Assembly (NCBI GenBank): GCA_001184405.1
Contig: LFMX01000039.1
Coordinates: 1-48,618 of the forward strand
Length of the DNA stretch: 48,618 bases
Source: Candidatus Burkholderia humilis
GTDB lineage: Bacteria > Pseudomonadota > Gammaproteobacteria > Burkholderiales > Burkholderiaceae
Direction: 5' to 3'
This document shows, piece after piece, positions 1-9,751 of this stretch. The notes below the pieces were generated by a model. It saw only the letters and a program-made list of their open reading frames with translations. It was not told the DNA's origin and did not search any database. Made by a program: the position numbers and the translations under genes. Positions within the stretch are counted from its first letter, which is position 1. Every line of letters begins with the position of its first letter.

Positions 1-133
1 GGCCGGTCGGGACATCGTAGAAAAAATCCTGCTGGCGGAAGACGAGCGGCGCATCAGTGGCGAGTACCGCGGCGCGCTCGCGCAGTTGATCGAATTGATG
101 AGCGCGTGCCTTGATTTCGATGTTGCGTGCCAT
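1..133 (-). CDS. CYTH-domain protein (class IV adenylate cyclase-like), 5' part
   Basis: The N-terminal 44 codons of a minus-strand gene that runs off the left edge. It begins MARNIEIKARAHQFDQL and reaches QQDFFYDVP. The ExEIK-type opening (here NIEIKA) is the signature of CYTH proteins, which bind triphosphates and divalent metal in a beta-barrel tunnel. The spacing to the 'QxDxFYDVP' strand fits the short bacterial class IV adenylate cyclase-like branch. A Shine-Dalgarno AGGAG lies about 8 bases upstream of the ATG, so the start is well supported. Whether the enzyme makes cAMP or hydrolyses thiamine triphosphate or polyphosphate cannot be told from this fragment. Confidence 0.75.
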   Translation of the reverse strand, partial: MARNIEIKARAHQFDQLRERAAVLATDAPLVFRQQDFFYDVPTG

Positions 134-225
134 GCGCGAAACTCCTGAAACACGGTTGAACGTGGGTGTTTTGCTGCAGCGCTCAGACTAGCAAATATTG
201 TGTGAAGCGCGCTTGAACCTAATGT

Positions 226-1100
226 TTACACGGCCCATTGTTCGTCGATGAGTTTCAGCGCCGCGGCAATCGCCGGTTCTTCGCGACGCTCGGCGAGCGT
301 GACGAAGGAAAGCTGCGTCGGCACCGAAACGCCTTCGACAATGGTCAGCGCGTGTGCTTCGCCCAGCGCGATCGAATCGCGCACGAGCGACAGGCCGATG
401 CCCGATTTCAGGACGACGGTTCCGATCGACTTCCGCGACCTTGACCGGTGTCGCGTCGGCCTCGCGGAAGATGCGTGTCAGCAGCCGGTTGTGCGCGGAT
501 TCGGGCGGCGTTCAGATCCACGGATGTTTGGCGAGCGCAAGCCAGCCGCGTTTGCCCTTGTTCACACGGTTGTTCCACCCCGCCGGCGCCAGCATGCGAT
601 ACACATACGGCGTCAGCCGCACGACATGAAAGCGCTCGCCGTCGCGCGTGCCGTCGATCGACGTAATAGCTGACATCGAGATCGCGCGCCTTCACGCCTT
701 CGAGCACCCAGCCGGACATGCCGTGCCGCAGCGCCGTTTCGATGCGCGGATACGTCTCCACAAGCTACCGCAGGAATCCGCCGAGCCGCAGGAATTCCGG
801 ATCCAGAATCGTCCCGATGCGCAATATCCCACCCACTTCATGACGCAACGCGGCCGCAGCGCGCGTCATATCGGACGCGGCGGACAGCGCGCGTTCGGCG
901 TGCGGAAGCAGCGCTTCGCCATCGCGCGTCAAAAGCAAACCATGCGACGTGCGCGTGAATAGCGCGACGCCCAGCATCTCCTGCAGATTTTTGATTTGCA
1001 GGCTGACGGCGGGCTGCGTGACGTGCAGTTGCGTCGCGGCGCGTGTGAGATTGCCCTCGCGCGCGACGGCGAGAAAGGCGCGCAATAAAGCGTAGTCCAT
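226..1100 (-). pseudogene. LysR-family transcriptional regulator, disrupted
   Basis: The first 111 codons give a typical LysR winged helix-turn-helix (MDYALLRAFLAVAREGNLTR, then QLHVTQPAVSLQIKNLQ). The reading frame meets TAG at 762-764 and then continues in the same frame as LVETYPRIETALRHGMSGWV, so this is a nonsense mutation, probably CAG to TAG. After DVSYYV the effector-binding domain moves to other frames: RFHVVRLTPYVYRMLAPAGW, then GIGLSLVRDSIALGEAHAL, ending near LIDEQWAV. At least two further frameshifts are therefore needed. The gene is divergent from the GMC oxidoreductase, the usual arrangement for a LysR regulator and its target. The product would be an HTH fragment at most. Confidence 0.85.
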
Positions 1101-1202
1101 CGCTTGATATTAGCGATTTTTATATCTCAATTGAACATATCTCATTGGATTTGCTGCGGCGTGCAGAAGTAGTCTTGCTTGAAAATACGGAGACACGGCG
1201 AC

Positions 1203-2924
1203 ATGAAACAGAACGCCCGCAAGCTGGAAGGCGAGTTCGATTACATCATCGTCGGTGCGGGCACGGCCGGATGCGTGCTTGCGAATCGCCTGACCGAAGA
1301 TCCCGACGTGAACGTGCTGCTGCTCGAAGCGGGCGGCAAGGACGACTATCACTGGATACATATCCCGGTCGGCTATCTGTATTGCATTGGCAATCCGCGC
1401 ACGGACTGGCTTTACAAGACGCAGGCGGAAGCGGGGCTGAACGGGCGCGCGCTGTCGTATCCGCGCGGGCGCGTGCTCGGCGGATGTTCATCGATCAACG
1501 GCATGATCTATATGCGTGGCCAGCGCGAGGATTACGACGACTGGGCGCATATCAGCGGCGATCCGAACTGGTCGTGGGATTCCGTGCTGCCCGTGTTCAA
1601 GCGCAGCGAGGATCATCACGGTGGCGCGAATCAGTGGCATGGCGCGGGCGGCGAATGGCGCGTCGAGAAGCAGTGTTTGCACTGGAAGATTCTCGAAACG
1701 TTTTCCGAAGCCGCGCAGCAATCCGGCATTCCCGCCACCGACGATCTCAATCGCGGCGACAACAGCGGCGTCGGCTATTTCGATGTGAACCAGCGCGGCG
1801 GCATTCGCTGGAGCGCCGCAAAGGCGTTTCTCCGCGAAGCGATGAAGCGTCCCAATCTCACGACGATCGCCGGCGCGTACACGCAGCGGCTCGTCGTCGA
1901 AGGCGCGCGTTGTGTTGGCGTCGAATATCGCGGCGGCGATGTCGATTACGTCGCCAAAGCGCGATGCGAAGTCATCCTCAGCGCAGGCGCGGTGAATTCG
2001 CCGCAGATTTTGGAGTTGTCGGGCATCGGCAATGGCGCGCGGCTGCAGCAGCTGGGCATCGATGTCGTGAAGCATCTGCGCGGCGTCGGCGAAAATCTTC
2101 AGGATCATTTGCAGTTGCGCATGGCGTACAAGGTCAATGGCGTGCGCATGCTCAACACCTTGTCCGCGCGCTGGTCGGGCAAGCTGTTGATCGGGCTGCA
2201 ATATGCGCTCATGCGAAGCGGCCCGATGTCGATGGCGTCCTCGCAACTCGGCGTGTTCGCGAAGTCCGATCCGAACGATGCGTCCATCAAACGCCCCGAC
2301 GTGCAATATCACGTCCAGCCTTTGTCGCTCGATAAGTTCGGCGAGCCGCTGCATGCGTTCAATGCGTTCACGGCGTCCGTGTGCAACTTGCGGCCGACAT
2401 CGCGCGGGAGCGTGCATATTGCATCGCCGGATGCGCACGCGGCGCCGTTGATCGGGCCCAATTATTTATCGACGGATCATGACCGCGAGGTCGCCGCCAA
2501 CGCATTGCGTCTCACGCGGCGCATTGCGAGCGCGCCCGCGCTGGCGCGTTATCAGCCGGTAGAGATTTTGCCGGGTATTCAGTTCCAGATTCAGGCGGAA
2601 CTCGTCGAAGCGTCGGGCAAGGTCGGCACGACGATCTTCCATCCGGTCGGCACGTGCCGCATGGGAACCGACAACGATCCGGCCGCCGTCGTCGATAGCC
2701 GTTTGCGCGTGATCGGCGTGCGCGGCCTGCGCGTGGTCGATGCATCCGTGATGCCGGTGATTACATCGGGCAACACGAACTCACCGACGCTGATGATCGC
2801 CGAGCGCGCGAGCGACATGATTCGCGAAGACCGGCGTGGTATCGAACGCAGGAAGCGATTGCGACGGCGCTTGCATGACGCTTTGATGACGCATCGGCAT
2901 ATGCATTTCACACAGAGCGAATAG
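1203..2924 (+). CDS. GMC-family FAD-dependent oxidoreductase (choline dehydrogenase-like)
   Basis: An intact reading frame of 573 codons. It oxidises an alcohol using FAD; the substrate is not determined. Visible family features in order are the N-terminal dinucleotide-binding fold YIIVGAGTAGCVLANRL followed by the acidic strand end LLLEAGG, GMC signature 1 (PRGRVLGGCSSINGMIYMRG), GMC signature 2 (GAVNSPQILELSGIG), and the C-terminal active-site region HPVGTCRMG with the FAD-binding end VVDASVMPVITSGNTNSPT. The start is the ATG preceded by GGAGAC; an upstream in-frame TTG is less likely. No signal peptide is seen, so it is probably cytoplasmic. It is divergent from a decayed LysR gene and lies 284 bases upstream of the first Liv transporter operon. 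It is one of the few uninterrupted non-housekeeping genes in the left half. Confidence 0.9.
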   Translation: MKQNARKLEGEFDYIIVGAGTAGCVLANRLTEDPDVNVLLLEAGGKDDYHWIHIPVGYLYCIGNPRTDWLYKTQAEAGLNGRALSYPRGRVLGGCSSINGMIYMRGQREDYDDWAHISGDPNWSWDSVLPVFKRSEDHHGGANQWHGAGGEWRVEKQCLHWKILETFSEAAQQSGIPATDDLNRGDNSGVGYFDVNQRGGIRWSAAKAFLREAMKRPNLTTIAGAYTQRLVVEGARCVGVEYRGGDVDYVAKARCEVILSAGAVNSPQILELSGIGNGARLQQLGIDVVKHLRGVGENLQDHLQLRMAYKVNGVRMLNTLSARWSGKLLIGLQYALMRSGPMSMASSQLGVFAKSDPNDASIKRPDVQYHVQPLSLDKFGEPLHAFNAFTASVCNLRPTSRGSVHIASPDAHAAPLIGPNYLSTDHDREVAANALRLTRRIASAPALARYQPVEILPGIQFQIQAELVEASGKVGTTIFHPVGTCRMGTDNDPAAVVDSRLRVIGVRGLRVVDASVMPVITSGNTNSPTLMIAERASDMIREDRRGIERRKRLRRRLHDALMTHRHMHFTQSE

Positions 2925-3208
2925 TCGCTGAAATGCCCTGATTACGTGCATTTGAGCCGTGTCGATTAGTGCAAATGCCTTAGTAAAAATCCCAATGATT
3001 GCGCTGCATCAATGGCGCGACAATGCCCCGGAATCAGGTGATGCTCGGCTGACCTCGCGCACACTTTGTACAGCACGCAACGCCACAAGCGCGGCGGCTC
3101 ACGAAGCAGGCAATACCGGAATGGAAACTCGTTCGGTGTGCGCGGAAAGAAAAAATAAAGCGCGGGCGAACGGGTTTGCCCAGCGCCTCATTTCGCATGG
3201 AAGGGGAC

Positions 3209-3987
3209 ATGATTCTCGGCGACACCATTCTGGAAACGCGAGGGCTCACAAAAGAATTCAAAGGCTTCACGGCCGTGAATGACGTGAACCTGCGCGTGCG
3301 TCGCGGTTTGATCCACGCGCTGATCGGACCGAACGGCGCGGGCAAGACGACGTGCTTCAATCTGCTCACCAAATTTCTCACGCCGACTGCGGGTCAGATC
3401 GTTTTCAATGGCGTCGATATCACGCGTGAACGGCCGGCGCTGATCGCGCGGCGCGGCATCATCCGCTCGTTTCAGATATCCGCCGTGTTTCCGCATATGA
3501 CGGTGCTGCAGAACGTGCGCATCGGGTTGCAGCGGCAGCTCGGCACATCGTTTCAATTCTGGCGCAGCGAACGCTCGCTCGATCAACTCAACGATCGCGC
3601 GATGGATCTGCTCACGCAAGTCGGCCTCACGGATTTCGCGGATACCAAAACCGTCGAGCAGTCGTACGGCAGAAAGCGCGCGCTGGAAATCGCGACGACT
3701 TTATCGATGGAACCGGAACTCATGTTGCTCGATGAGCCCACGCAAGGCATGGGTCACGAAGATGTCGATCGCGTCACGGCGCTCATCAAGAAAGTATCGG
3801 CGGGCCGCACCATTCTGATGGTCGAGCACAACATGAACGTGATCGCCGGCATCTCCGACACCATCACGGTGCTTCAGCGCGGCGAAGTGCTGGCCGAGGG
3901 CAGCTATGCGGAGGTATCGAAAATCCGCTTGTGATGGAAGCCTACATGGGCAGCGCCGATGCGGCGCTCACCGGAGCGCACGCATGA
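3209..3987 (+). pseudogene. livG: LivG-type ABC transporter ATPase, 3' frameshift
   Basis: ATPase of a branched-chain-amino-acid-type ABC importer. Walker A is GPNGAGKTT, the signature region is QSYGRKRALEIATTLS, and Walker B with its acidic partner is LMLLDEPTQGMG, followed by the H-loop MVEHNMNVIAG. Near 3920 one base is missing: the frame gives EVSKI and stops at 3934, whereas restoring a base gives SKNPLVMEAYMGSADAAL ending at a TGA that overlaps the next gene's ATG. The lesion removes only the last ~18 residues, so some activity is conceivable. The start is taken at the ATG after GGAAGGGGAC; another ATG lies 12 bases upstream. The transport substrate is unknown. Confidence 0.85.
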
Positions 3988-4744
3988 GTACGACCGTGGA
4001 AGCGCGCCGCTCGTTCGATGCGAACGGCGCGGGTAACAGCGCGCCCGCGCTCGAGATTGCGGGATTGCAGGCGTGGTACGGCGAATCGCATATTCTGCAT
4101 GGCGTCGATCTCAAGGTGAATCGCGGGGAAGTCGTCACGCTGCTCGGGCGCAATGGCGCGGGCCGCACCACGACGCTGCGCGCCATCATGGGGTTGACCG
4201 GGCGTCGCACAGGCTCGATCCGCGTGGGTGGACGCGAGACCATCGACTTGCCCACGCACAAGATCGCGCATCATGGGGTCGCTATTGTCCGGAGGAGCGC
4301 GGCATATTTTCGAGCTTGTCCTGCGAGGAAAACCTCTTGTTGCCGCCGCTGATCGGCAATGCGAAAGAGGCCATGCCGCTCGACGAGATCTATTCGATGT
4401 TCCCGAACCTGAAGGAGCGGCGCGCTTCGCAAGGCACGCGTCTTTCGGGCGGCGAACAGCAGATGCTGGCCGTCGCGCGTATCTTACGCACCGGCGCGAA
4501 TCTGCTTTTGCTCGATGAAATTTCCGAAGGTCTTGCGCCCGTCATCGTGCAGACGCTCACGCGGATGATTCTGATGCTCAAGCAGCGCGGCTACACCATC
4601 GTCATGGTCGAGCAGAACTTTCGTTTCGCGGCGCCGCTCGCGGACCGTTTCTATGTGATGGAACACGGAAACATCGTCGAGCATTTCGGCGCGGGGGAAC
4701 TCGAAGCGAAGATGCCGGTGCTGCACGAATTGCGCGGCGTGTAA
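3984..4744 (+). pseudogene. livF: LivF-type ABC transporter ATPase, frameshifted
   Basis: Second ATPase of the first Liv operon, coupled to livG by an ATGA overlap. The N-terminal part (IAGLQAWYGESHILHGVDL, P-loop GRNGAGRTTT) runs to THKIAHHGV. Near 4281 one base is missing. The rest is in another frame: YCPEERGIFSSLSCEENLL, LSGGEQQMLAVARIL, LLLLDEISEGLAPVIV, then MVEQNFRFA. The P-loop has Arg where Lys is usual; this may be normal for this subgroup, so it is not by itself proof of inactivity. The frameshift lies between Walker A and the signature motif and would abolish the ATPase unless corrected. Confidence 0.85.
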
Positions 4745-4826
4745 TCGATTTTTATCGCTCATTTGGCAGGTCAGGAAGGGCAACACCAGTAACACCGCAT
4801 CAAATCAAAAACTCATGGAGACTGGA

Positions 4827-6044
4827 ATGAAAAAGAAGACCCTCGCGCGCCTCTCGACTCTGTGCTTTGCGGCTGCGGCCGCGAGTGTGGCGGTCAGCAC
4901 GAGCGCTGTGGCGGCCGATAGCAACACGGTGAAGATCGGCTTCATCACGGATTTCTCGGGCCTGTACGCCGATATCGACGGGCAAGGCGGTCTCGAAGCC
5001 ATCCGCATGGCCATTGCGGATTTCGGCGGCAAGGTGAACGGCAAGAACATCGAAATCGTGTATGCGGATCACCAGAACAAGGCGGATATCGTGGCATCGC
5101 GCGCGCGTGAGTGGATCGACCGCGACGGCGTGAACGCGATCATCGACGGGACGAATTCGGCCACCGCATTGTCGACCAATCAGGTTGCGGGCGAGAAGAA
5201 GATTCCGTACATCAACATCGGCGCGGGCGCGGACAATCTCACCAACGAACAATGCACGCCGTACACCGTGCACTACGCCTACGACACGATGGCGCTCGCC
5301 AAAGGCACCGATTCCGCCGTGACGAAGCAGGGCGGCAAGACGTGGTACTTCCTGACCGCCGACTAAGCATTCGGCAAGGCGCTGGAAAAGAACACGTCTG
5401 ATGTCGTGAAGGCGAACGGCGGACAAGTGCTCGGCGCGGTGCGTCATCCGCTGTCGGCATCGGATTTCTCGTCGTTCCTGTTGCAAGCGCAGGCTTCGAA
5501 GGCGCAAGTGCTCGGTCTCGCGAACGCGGGCGGCGACACCGTCAGTTCGATCAAGGCCGCGAAGGAATTCGGCATTACCAAGCAGATGAAGATCGCCGCG
5601 CTGCTGATCTTCCTCTCCGACATCCACTCGTTCGGTCTGGAAACCACGCAAGGGCTCGTCGCGACGGATAGCTGGTACTGGAACAAGGACGACAAGACGC
5701 GCGCGTGGGCCAAGCGCTACTTCGACAAGATGAAGAAGATGCCGGGCAGTCTGCAAGCGGCGGATTACTCGGCGGTCACGACTTACCTGAACGTAGTGAA
5801 GGCCGCGGGCACGACCGACAGCGACAAGGTCATGGCGGAGCTGAAGAAGGCGAAGATCGACGACTTCTACGCGAAGGGCTACATCCGTCAGGATAGCTCC
5901 ATGATCCACGACATGTATCTGATGGAAGTGAAGAAGCCGTCGGAATCGAAGGAACCGTGGGATTACTACAAGATCACGGCGACGATTCCGGGCGAGCAGG
6001 CGTTCGGCACGAAGGCGGAATCGCGCTGCGCGGCGTGGAAGTAA
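4827..6044 (+). pseudogene. livK: Liv-type ABC transporter substrate-binding protein with in-frame TAA
   Basis: Periplasmic binding protein of about 405 codons. A signal peptide (MKKKTLARLSTLCF to SAVAA) leads into KIGFITDFSGLYADIDGQGG, typical of the peripla_BP_6 / leucine-binding family. At 5364-5366 the codon after WYFLTAD is TAA, and the frame continues unchanged as AFGKALEKNTSDVVKANGG. The family has Tyr here (DYAFG), so this is a single-base nonsense mutation. Ile-Arg-Gln and Trp-rich C-terminal segments follow normally to RCAAWK. An ATG 12 bases upstream is less likely as the start, since MKKK gives the proper signal sequence. A truncated 179-residue product would lack the second lobe. 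Confidence 0.9.
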
Positions 6045-6113
6045 GCGTGTGAAGTCGCCGGCGCGCGTGAAGAAAGGCGCGCCGGCATCGAAACGTTTCT
6101 CACGGCAGGTTCA

Positions 6114-6998
6114 ATGGAAATTTTCGGCATTCCGCTCGCCGCGATGATGAGCCAGCTTCTGCTCGGGCTCATGAACGGCTCCTTTTACGCGATCCTCAGT
6201 CTCGGGCTCGCGGTGATTTTCGGCCTCCTCAACGTCATCAACTTCGCGCACGGCGCGCTCTTCATGCTCGGCGCGATGCTCGCGTGGATGGGCGCGTCCT
6301 ACCTCAACATCCCGTATTGGGCGATGCTCGTGCTCGCGCCGGTCGTCGTCGGGTTGTTCGGCGTGTTGATCGAACGTTCGATGCTGCGCTGGCTGTACAA
6401 GCTCGATCATCTCTACGGTTTGCTGCTCACGTTCGATCTGACGCTCGTGATCGAAGGCGTATTCCGTTCGATCTACGGTTCATCCGGCCAGCCGTACGAC
6501 GTGCCGTCGCTCTTGCGGGGCGCGACCAATCTCGGCTTCATGTTCCTGCCGAACTATCGCGCGTGGGTCGTGGTGGCGTCGCTGATCGTGTGTTTCGCGA
6601 CGTGGTTCGTGATCGAGAAGACGCGCATCGGCGCTTATCTGCGCGCGGGCACGGAAAACCCGAAGCTCGTCGAAGCGTTCGGCATCAATGTGCCGATGAT
6701 GATCACGCTCACGTACGGTTTTGGCGTCGCGCTGGCGGCGTTCGCGGGCGTACTCGCCGCGCCGGTCATTCAGGTGTCGCCGCTGATGGGCCGGTCGATG
6801 ATCATCACCGTGTTCGCGGTGGTCGTGATCGGCGGCATGGGTTCGATCATGGGCTCGATTCTGATGGGCTTGCTGCTCGGCGTGATCGAGGGCCTGACGC
6901 GCGTGTTCTATCCGGAAGCGTCCGCTACCGTCGTGTTCGTCATCATGGCGCTCGTGCTGCTGGTTCGCCCGGCGGGACTCTTCGGCAAGGAAAAATGA
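6114..6998 (+). CDS. livH: Liv-type ABC transporter permease (LivH)
   Basis: Intact inner-membrane permease, 294 codons, with about eight hydrophobic segments. Family landmarks are LNGSFYAILSLGLAVIFGLL-type opening (here MNGSFYAILSLGLAVIFGLL), NVINFAHGALFMLGA, and the coupling loop TRIGAYLRAGTENPKLVEAFGI that docks on the ATPase. The stop codon overlaps the livM start (ATGATG), so the two permeases are translationally coupled. Its partners in the same operon (livG, livF, livK) are all broken, so this gene is probably a not-yet-mutated survivor rather than a working transporter component. Confidence 0.93.
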   Translation: MEIFGIPLAAMMSQLLLGLMNGSFYAILSLGLAVIFGLLNVINFAHGALFMLGAMLAWMGASYLNIPYWAMLVLAPVVVGLFGVLIERSMLRWLYKLDHLYGLLLTFDLTLVIEGVFRSIYGSSGQPYDVPSLLRGATNLGFMFLPNYRAWVVVASLIVCFATWFVIEKTRIGAYLRAGTENPKLVEAFGINVPMMITLTYGFGVALAAFAGVLAAPVIQVSPLMGRSMIITVFAVVVIGGMGSIMGSILMGLLLGVIEGLTRVFYPEASATVVFVIMALVLLVRPAGLFGKEK

Positions 6999-7864
6999 TG
7001 CAGCGAAAAGCATTTTACGCTCTGTTGTTCGTCGGCCTGATCGCCGCGCCGTTCGTCGGCGTGTATCCGGTCTTCATGATGAAAGTGCTGTGCTTCGCGC
7101 TGTTCGCCGCGGCGTTCAATCTGCTGATCGGCTATACGGGACTGCTGTCGTTCGGCCATGCGATGTTCCTCGCCAGCGCCGGCTATACCGCCAGTTATGC
7201 GATCCAGACGCTCGGCTTCACGCCCGAACTCGGTGTGATTCTCGGCACGCTCGCAGCGACGCTACTCGGCAGCGTCGTCGGCTTGCTGGCGATTCGGCGG
7301 CAAGGCATCTATTTCGCGATGGTCACACTCGCGCTCGCACAGATGGTCTACTTCGTCTTCTTGCAGGTGCCGTTCACGCACGGCGAAGACGACACGCAGG
7401 GCGTGCCGCGCGGCAAGCTGTTCGGCGCAATCGATCTGTCCAGCGATCTCGCGCTCTACTACGTCGTGCTCGTCGTGATGCTGCTTGCGTTCGCGCTGAT
7501 CGTGCGCGTCGTGCATTCGCCGTTCGACCAGGTGCTGACCGCGATCAAGGAGAACGAGCCGCGTGCGGTTTCGCTCGGCTACGATACGGCGTGCTACAAG
7601 CTGCTCGCGTTCGTGCTGTCGGCGGGACTCGCGGGTCTCGCGGGCTCGACGAAGACCGTCGTGCTTGGTTTCGAAACGCTCGGCGATGCCTACTGGACTA
7701 TGTCCGGCCTCGTCGTGCTGATGACGCTCGTCGGCGGCATAACCACGATATTCGGGCCGCTGCTCGGCGCGTTCATCATCGTGTTGCTGGAGGACCGGTT
7801 GGGCGATATCGGCGGGGGAATCGCGAAGGTGACGGGCATCGGCTGGTTCAACTCGCTCGGCTAA
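6995..7864 (+). CDS. livM: Liv-type ABC transporter permease (LivM)
   Basis: Intact second permease, 289 codons, hydrophobic throughout. It carries LLIGYTGLLSFGHAMFLASAGY, the family's conserved first core segment, and the coupling loop FDQVLTAIKENEPRAVSLGYD. The last segment (LVVLMTLVGGITTIFGPLLG) is also typical. Translation starts at the first of two adjacent ATGs overlapping the livH stop. It closes the first Liv operon, whose order is livG-livF-livK-livH-livM. Confidence 0.92.
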   Translation: MMQRKAFYALLFVGLIAAPFVGVYPVFMMKVLCFALFAAAFNLLIGYTGLLSFGHAMFLASAGYTASYAIQTLGFTPELGVILGTLAATLLGSVVGLLAIRRQGIYFAMVTLALAQMVYFVFLQVPFTHGEDDTQGVPRGKLFGAIDLSSDLALYYVVLVVMLLAFALIVRVVHSPFDQVLTAIKENEPRAVSLGYDTACYKLLAFVLSAGLAGLAGSTKTVVLGFETLGDAYWTMSGLVVLMTLVGGITTIFGPLLGAFIIVLLEDRLGDIGGGIAKVTGIGWFNSLG

Positions 7865-8007
7865 TCCGTGACGATCGTGACGGGCGTGATTTTTATCGCG
7901 TGCGTGCTGGCGTTCCGGCGTGGGATCGTCGGCGAAATCGTAGCGCGGGTTCGTCCGCTTCAGGGCTGAATGATTTTGATTCGATATCCGAAGAAAATCG
8001 TTTTTAT

Positions 8008-8047
8008 ATAAGACACACGCGGCTGTAATAAGACACACGCGGCTGTA
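8008..8047. repeat. Perfect 20-bp tandem duplication
   Basis: The unit ATAAGACACACGCGGCTGTA is present twice with no spacer. It lies about 140 bases after the livM stop. Two copies only, so it looks like a replication-slippage duplication rather than a regulatory array. Confidence 0.9.
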
Positions 8048-8212
8048 TATAACGGCACATAACGCGCCCTCTTAAGGTGCTTTTGTGCGCCATCAGGGTA
8101 AATGCTAGGTTGTCGCTCAGTGTTGAGTTCTTTAACATACGGTTTAGTTCTGTTGCACCCAGATTTTTGAGGTGGAGAACGAGGAGACATGAGGCACAAA
8201 GTGCCCGACCGA

Positions 8213-8250
8213 AAAGCACTGTTGGACTCATCCAACGGTGCTTTTTTTTA
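8213..8250 (+). terminator. Rho-independent terminator
   Basis: Stem AAGCACTGTTGG pairs with CCAACGGTGCTT (one T-G wobble) around a short loop, followed by a run of eight T. It would end transcription from the first Liv operon or from a small transcript starting in the intergenic region. Confidence 0.8.
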
Positions 8251-8352
8251 TTTCTTATCTTTTTTCCCTTCGATAATACCAATTAGCTGCGAGCACAGAA
8301 AAAGCCCTTTGTGCTCAGGCGTTTGGCGCGTGCCACACGCATGTCAAAATCC

Positions 8353-8382
8353 TTGCTGGGCGCGGCTTTCGTCCGCTAAACT
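8353..8382 (+). promoter_or_regulatory. Possible sigma70 promoter of the second Liv operon
   Basis: TTGCTG at 8353-8358 and TAAACT at 8377-8382 are separated by 18 bases, 100 bases before the start of the binding-protein gene and downstream of the terminator. The elements are only moderate matches, so this is a candidate. Confidence 0.35.
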
Positions 8383-8483
8383 GCATTTTCCTCTATTTAC
8401 CGACCCAGCGGTCAGCAATACGCGGGCGAACATCATCGCGGTCGAGTTTCTTCACGCAAAACGATTTACGGAGGGAGAAATCA

Positions 8484-9647
8484 ATGAAGTGGACTTTACG
8501 GGGTAAAGCGGCCGCAATGGCCGTCGCGGGATTATCAGCGGTATTCAGCACTCAAACTTTCGCGGATGTGAAAATCGGCGTGACGGTATCGGCGACGGGA
8601 CCGGCTGCATCGCTCGGCATTCCGGAGAAGAACACTATCGCGTTATTGCCCAAGGAAATCGCGGGGCAGAAAGTCCAGTACATCGTGCTCGATGACGCCA
8701 CGGATTCCACGCAAGCCGTCAAGAACGTGCGCAAGCTCACGAGCGAAGATCACGTCGATGCACTCGTCGGTTCCACGGTCACGCCTAACTCGCTCGCGAT
8801 GATCGACATCGCCGCCGAAACGCATACGCCGATGATCTCAATGGCCGCCGCCGCGAGCATCGTCGAACCGATGGATGCGAAGCGCGCGTGGGTGTTCAAG
8901 ACGCCGCAGAACGACGCGCTCATGGCCGACACCATGAGCTATATGGAAAAGCACGGCGTGAAGACCGTGGGCTTCATCGGTTTCGCAGATGCCTACGGCG
9001 ACGGCTGCTACAAGGTCTTCGAGGCGGCGGCGAACGCGCACAAGCTGAAGATCGTCACGAACGAGCGCTATAACCGCACGGACACGTCCGTCACGGGCTA
9101 GGTGTTGAAGACGATGGGCGCAAACCCGGACGCGGTGCTGATCGCTGGCGCGGGCACGCCGTCCGCGTTGCCGGCGAAGGCGCTCAAGGAGCGCAGCTAC
9201 AAGGGCAAGGTGTATCAGACGCATGGTGTCGCGAATAACGACTTCCTGCGCGTGTGCGGCAAGGATTGCGAGGGCGAAATTCTGCCCGCTGGTCCGGTGC
9301 TCGTGACCGAGCAGTTGCCGGGCAGCAATCCGGTAAAGAAGTCGGCGGCGGTGTACAAGAACGCGTACGAGAAGGCGAACGGCGCGGGTTCGTTGTCGAC
9401 CTTCGGCGGACACGCTTGGGACGCGGGCCAGATGCTTCAGCGCGCCATTCCCGAGGCGCTCAAGAAAGGCCAGCCGGGCACGCCCGAATTCCGCGATGCC
9501 TTGCGCGCGGCGCTCGAGAATCTGAAGGACTTGCCGGTGTCGCGCGGCATCATGAACACCACGCCGAACGATCACAACGGCTTTGACGATCGCGCGCGCG
9601 TGATGGTGCAAATCGTCGACGGCAAATGGAAGTTATTGAACGATTAA
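8484..9647 (+). pseudogene. livK: Liv-type ABC transporter substrate-binding protein with in-frame TAG
   Basis: Second periplasmic binding protein, about 387 codons. It has a signal peptide ending AVFSTQTFA followed by DVKIGVTVSATGPAASLGIPEKN, a peripla_BP_6 opening. At 9099-9101 TAG follows DTSVTG, and the frame continues as VLKTMGANPDAVLIAGAGTP, so a single substitution (probably CAG to TAG) interrupts it. The rest is complete to GKWKLLND. Cysteines at CGKDC in the C-terminal lobe could form a disulfide. RBS GGAGGGAG precedes the ATG. This binding protein is only distantly similar to the one in the first operon, so the two systems probably had different substrates. Confidence 0.9.
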
Positions 9648-9681
9648 GCGTCGTTCTTTTTAGTCGCCCATTTTCAAGATA

Positions 9682-9720
9682 GGAAAGCGGCTCGCCAGAA
9701 CATCTGGCGAGCCGCTTTCC
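9682..9720 (+). promoter_or_regulatory. Perfect 18-bp inverted repeat between livK and livH
   Basis: GGAAAGCGGCTCGCCAGA and its exact complement are separated by only three bases, giving a very stable hairpin 35 bases after the binding-protein stop. There is no downstream T-run, so it is more likely a transcript-stabilising or attenuating stem that keeps the binding-protein message abundant than a full terminator. Confidence 0.7.
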
Positions 9721-9751
9721 TCATGTTTCACAGCAGCTTTGAAGAGGAAGT

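Larger units (their letters stand above)
7865..8483 (+). other. Intergenic region between the two Liv operons
   Basis: About 620 bases without a recognisable gene. It holds a 20-bp perfect tandem duplication, a strong rho-independent terminator and a possible promoter for the second operon (each listed separately). Just before the terminator is a good ribosome-binding site and ATG (GAGGAGAC then ATG at 8189) whose frame runs straight into the terminator hairpin. This could be the remnant of a gene whose body was deleted, or a leader peptide; the sequence does not decide. Confidence 0.6.

Noticed and set aside
1145..2335. Long plus-strand frame overlapping the GMC oxidoreductase
   Set aside because: It is Arg-rich and without motifs, an out-of-frame shadow of a GC-rich gene.
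7884..7960. CRISPR array or other short-repeat array
   Set aside because: No regularly spaced repeat set was seen here or elsewhere; the only tandem repeat is a two-copy duplication.
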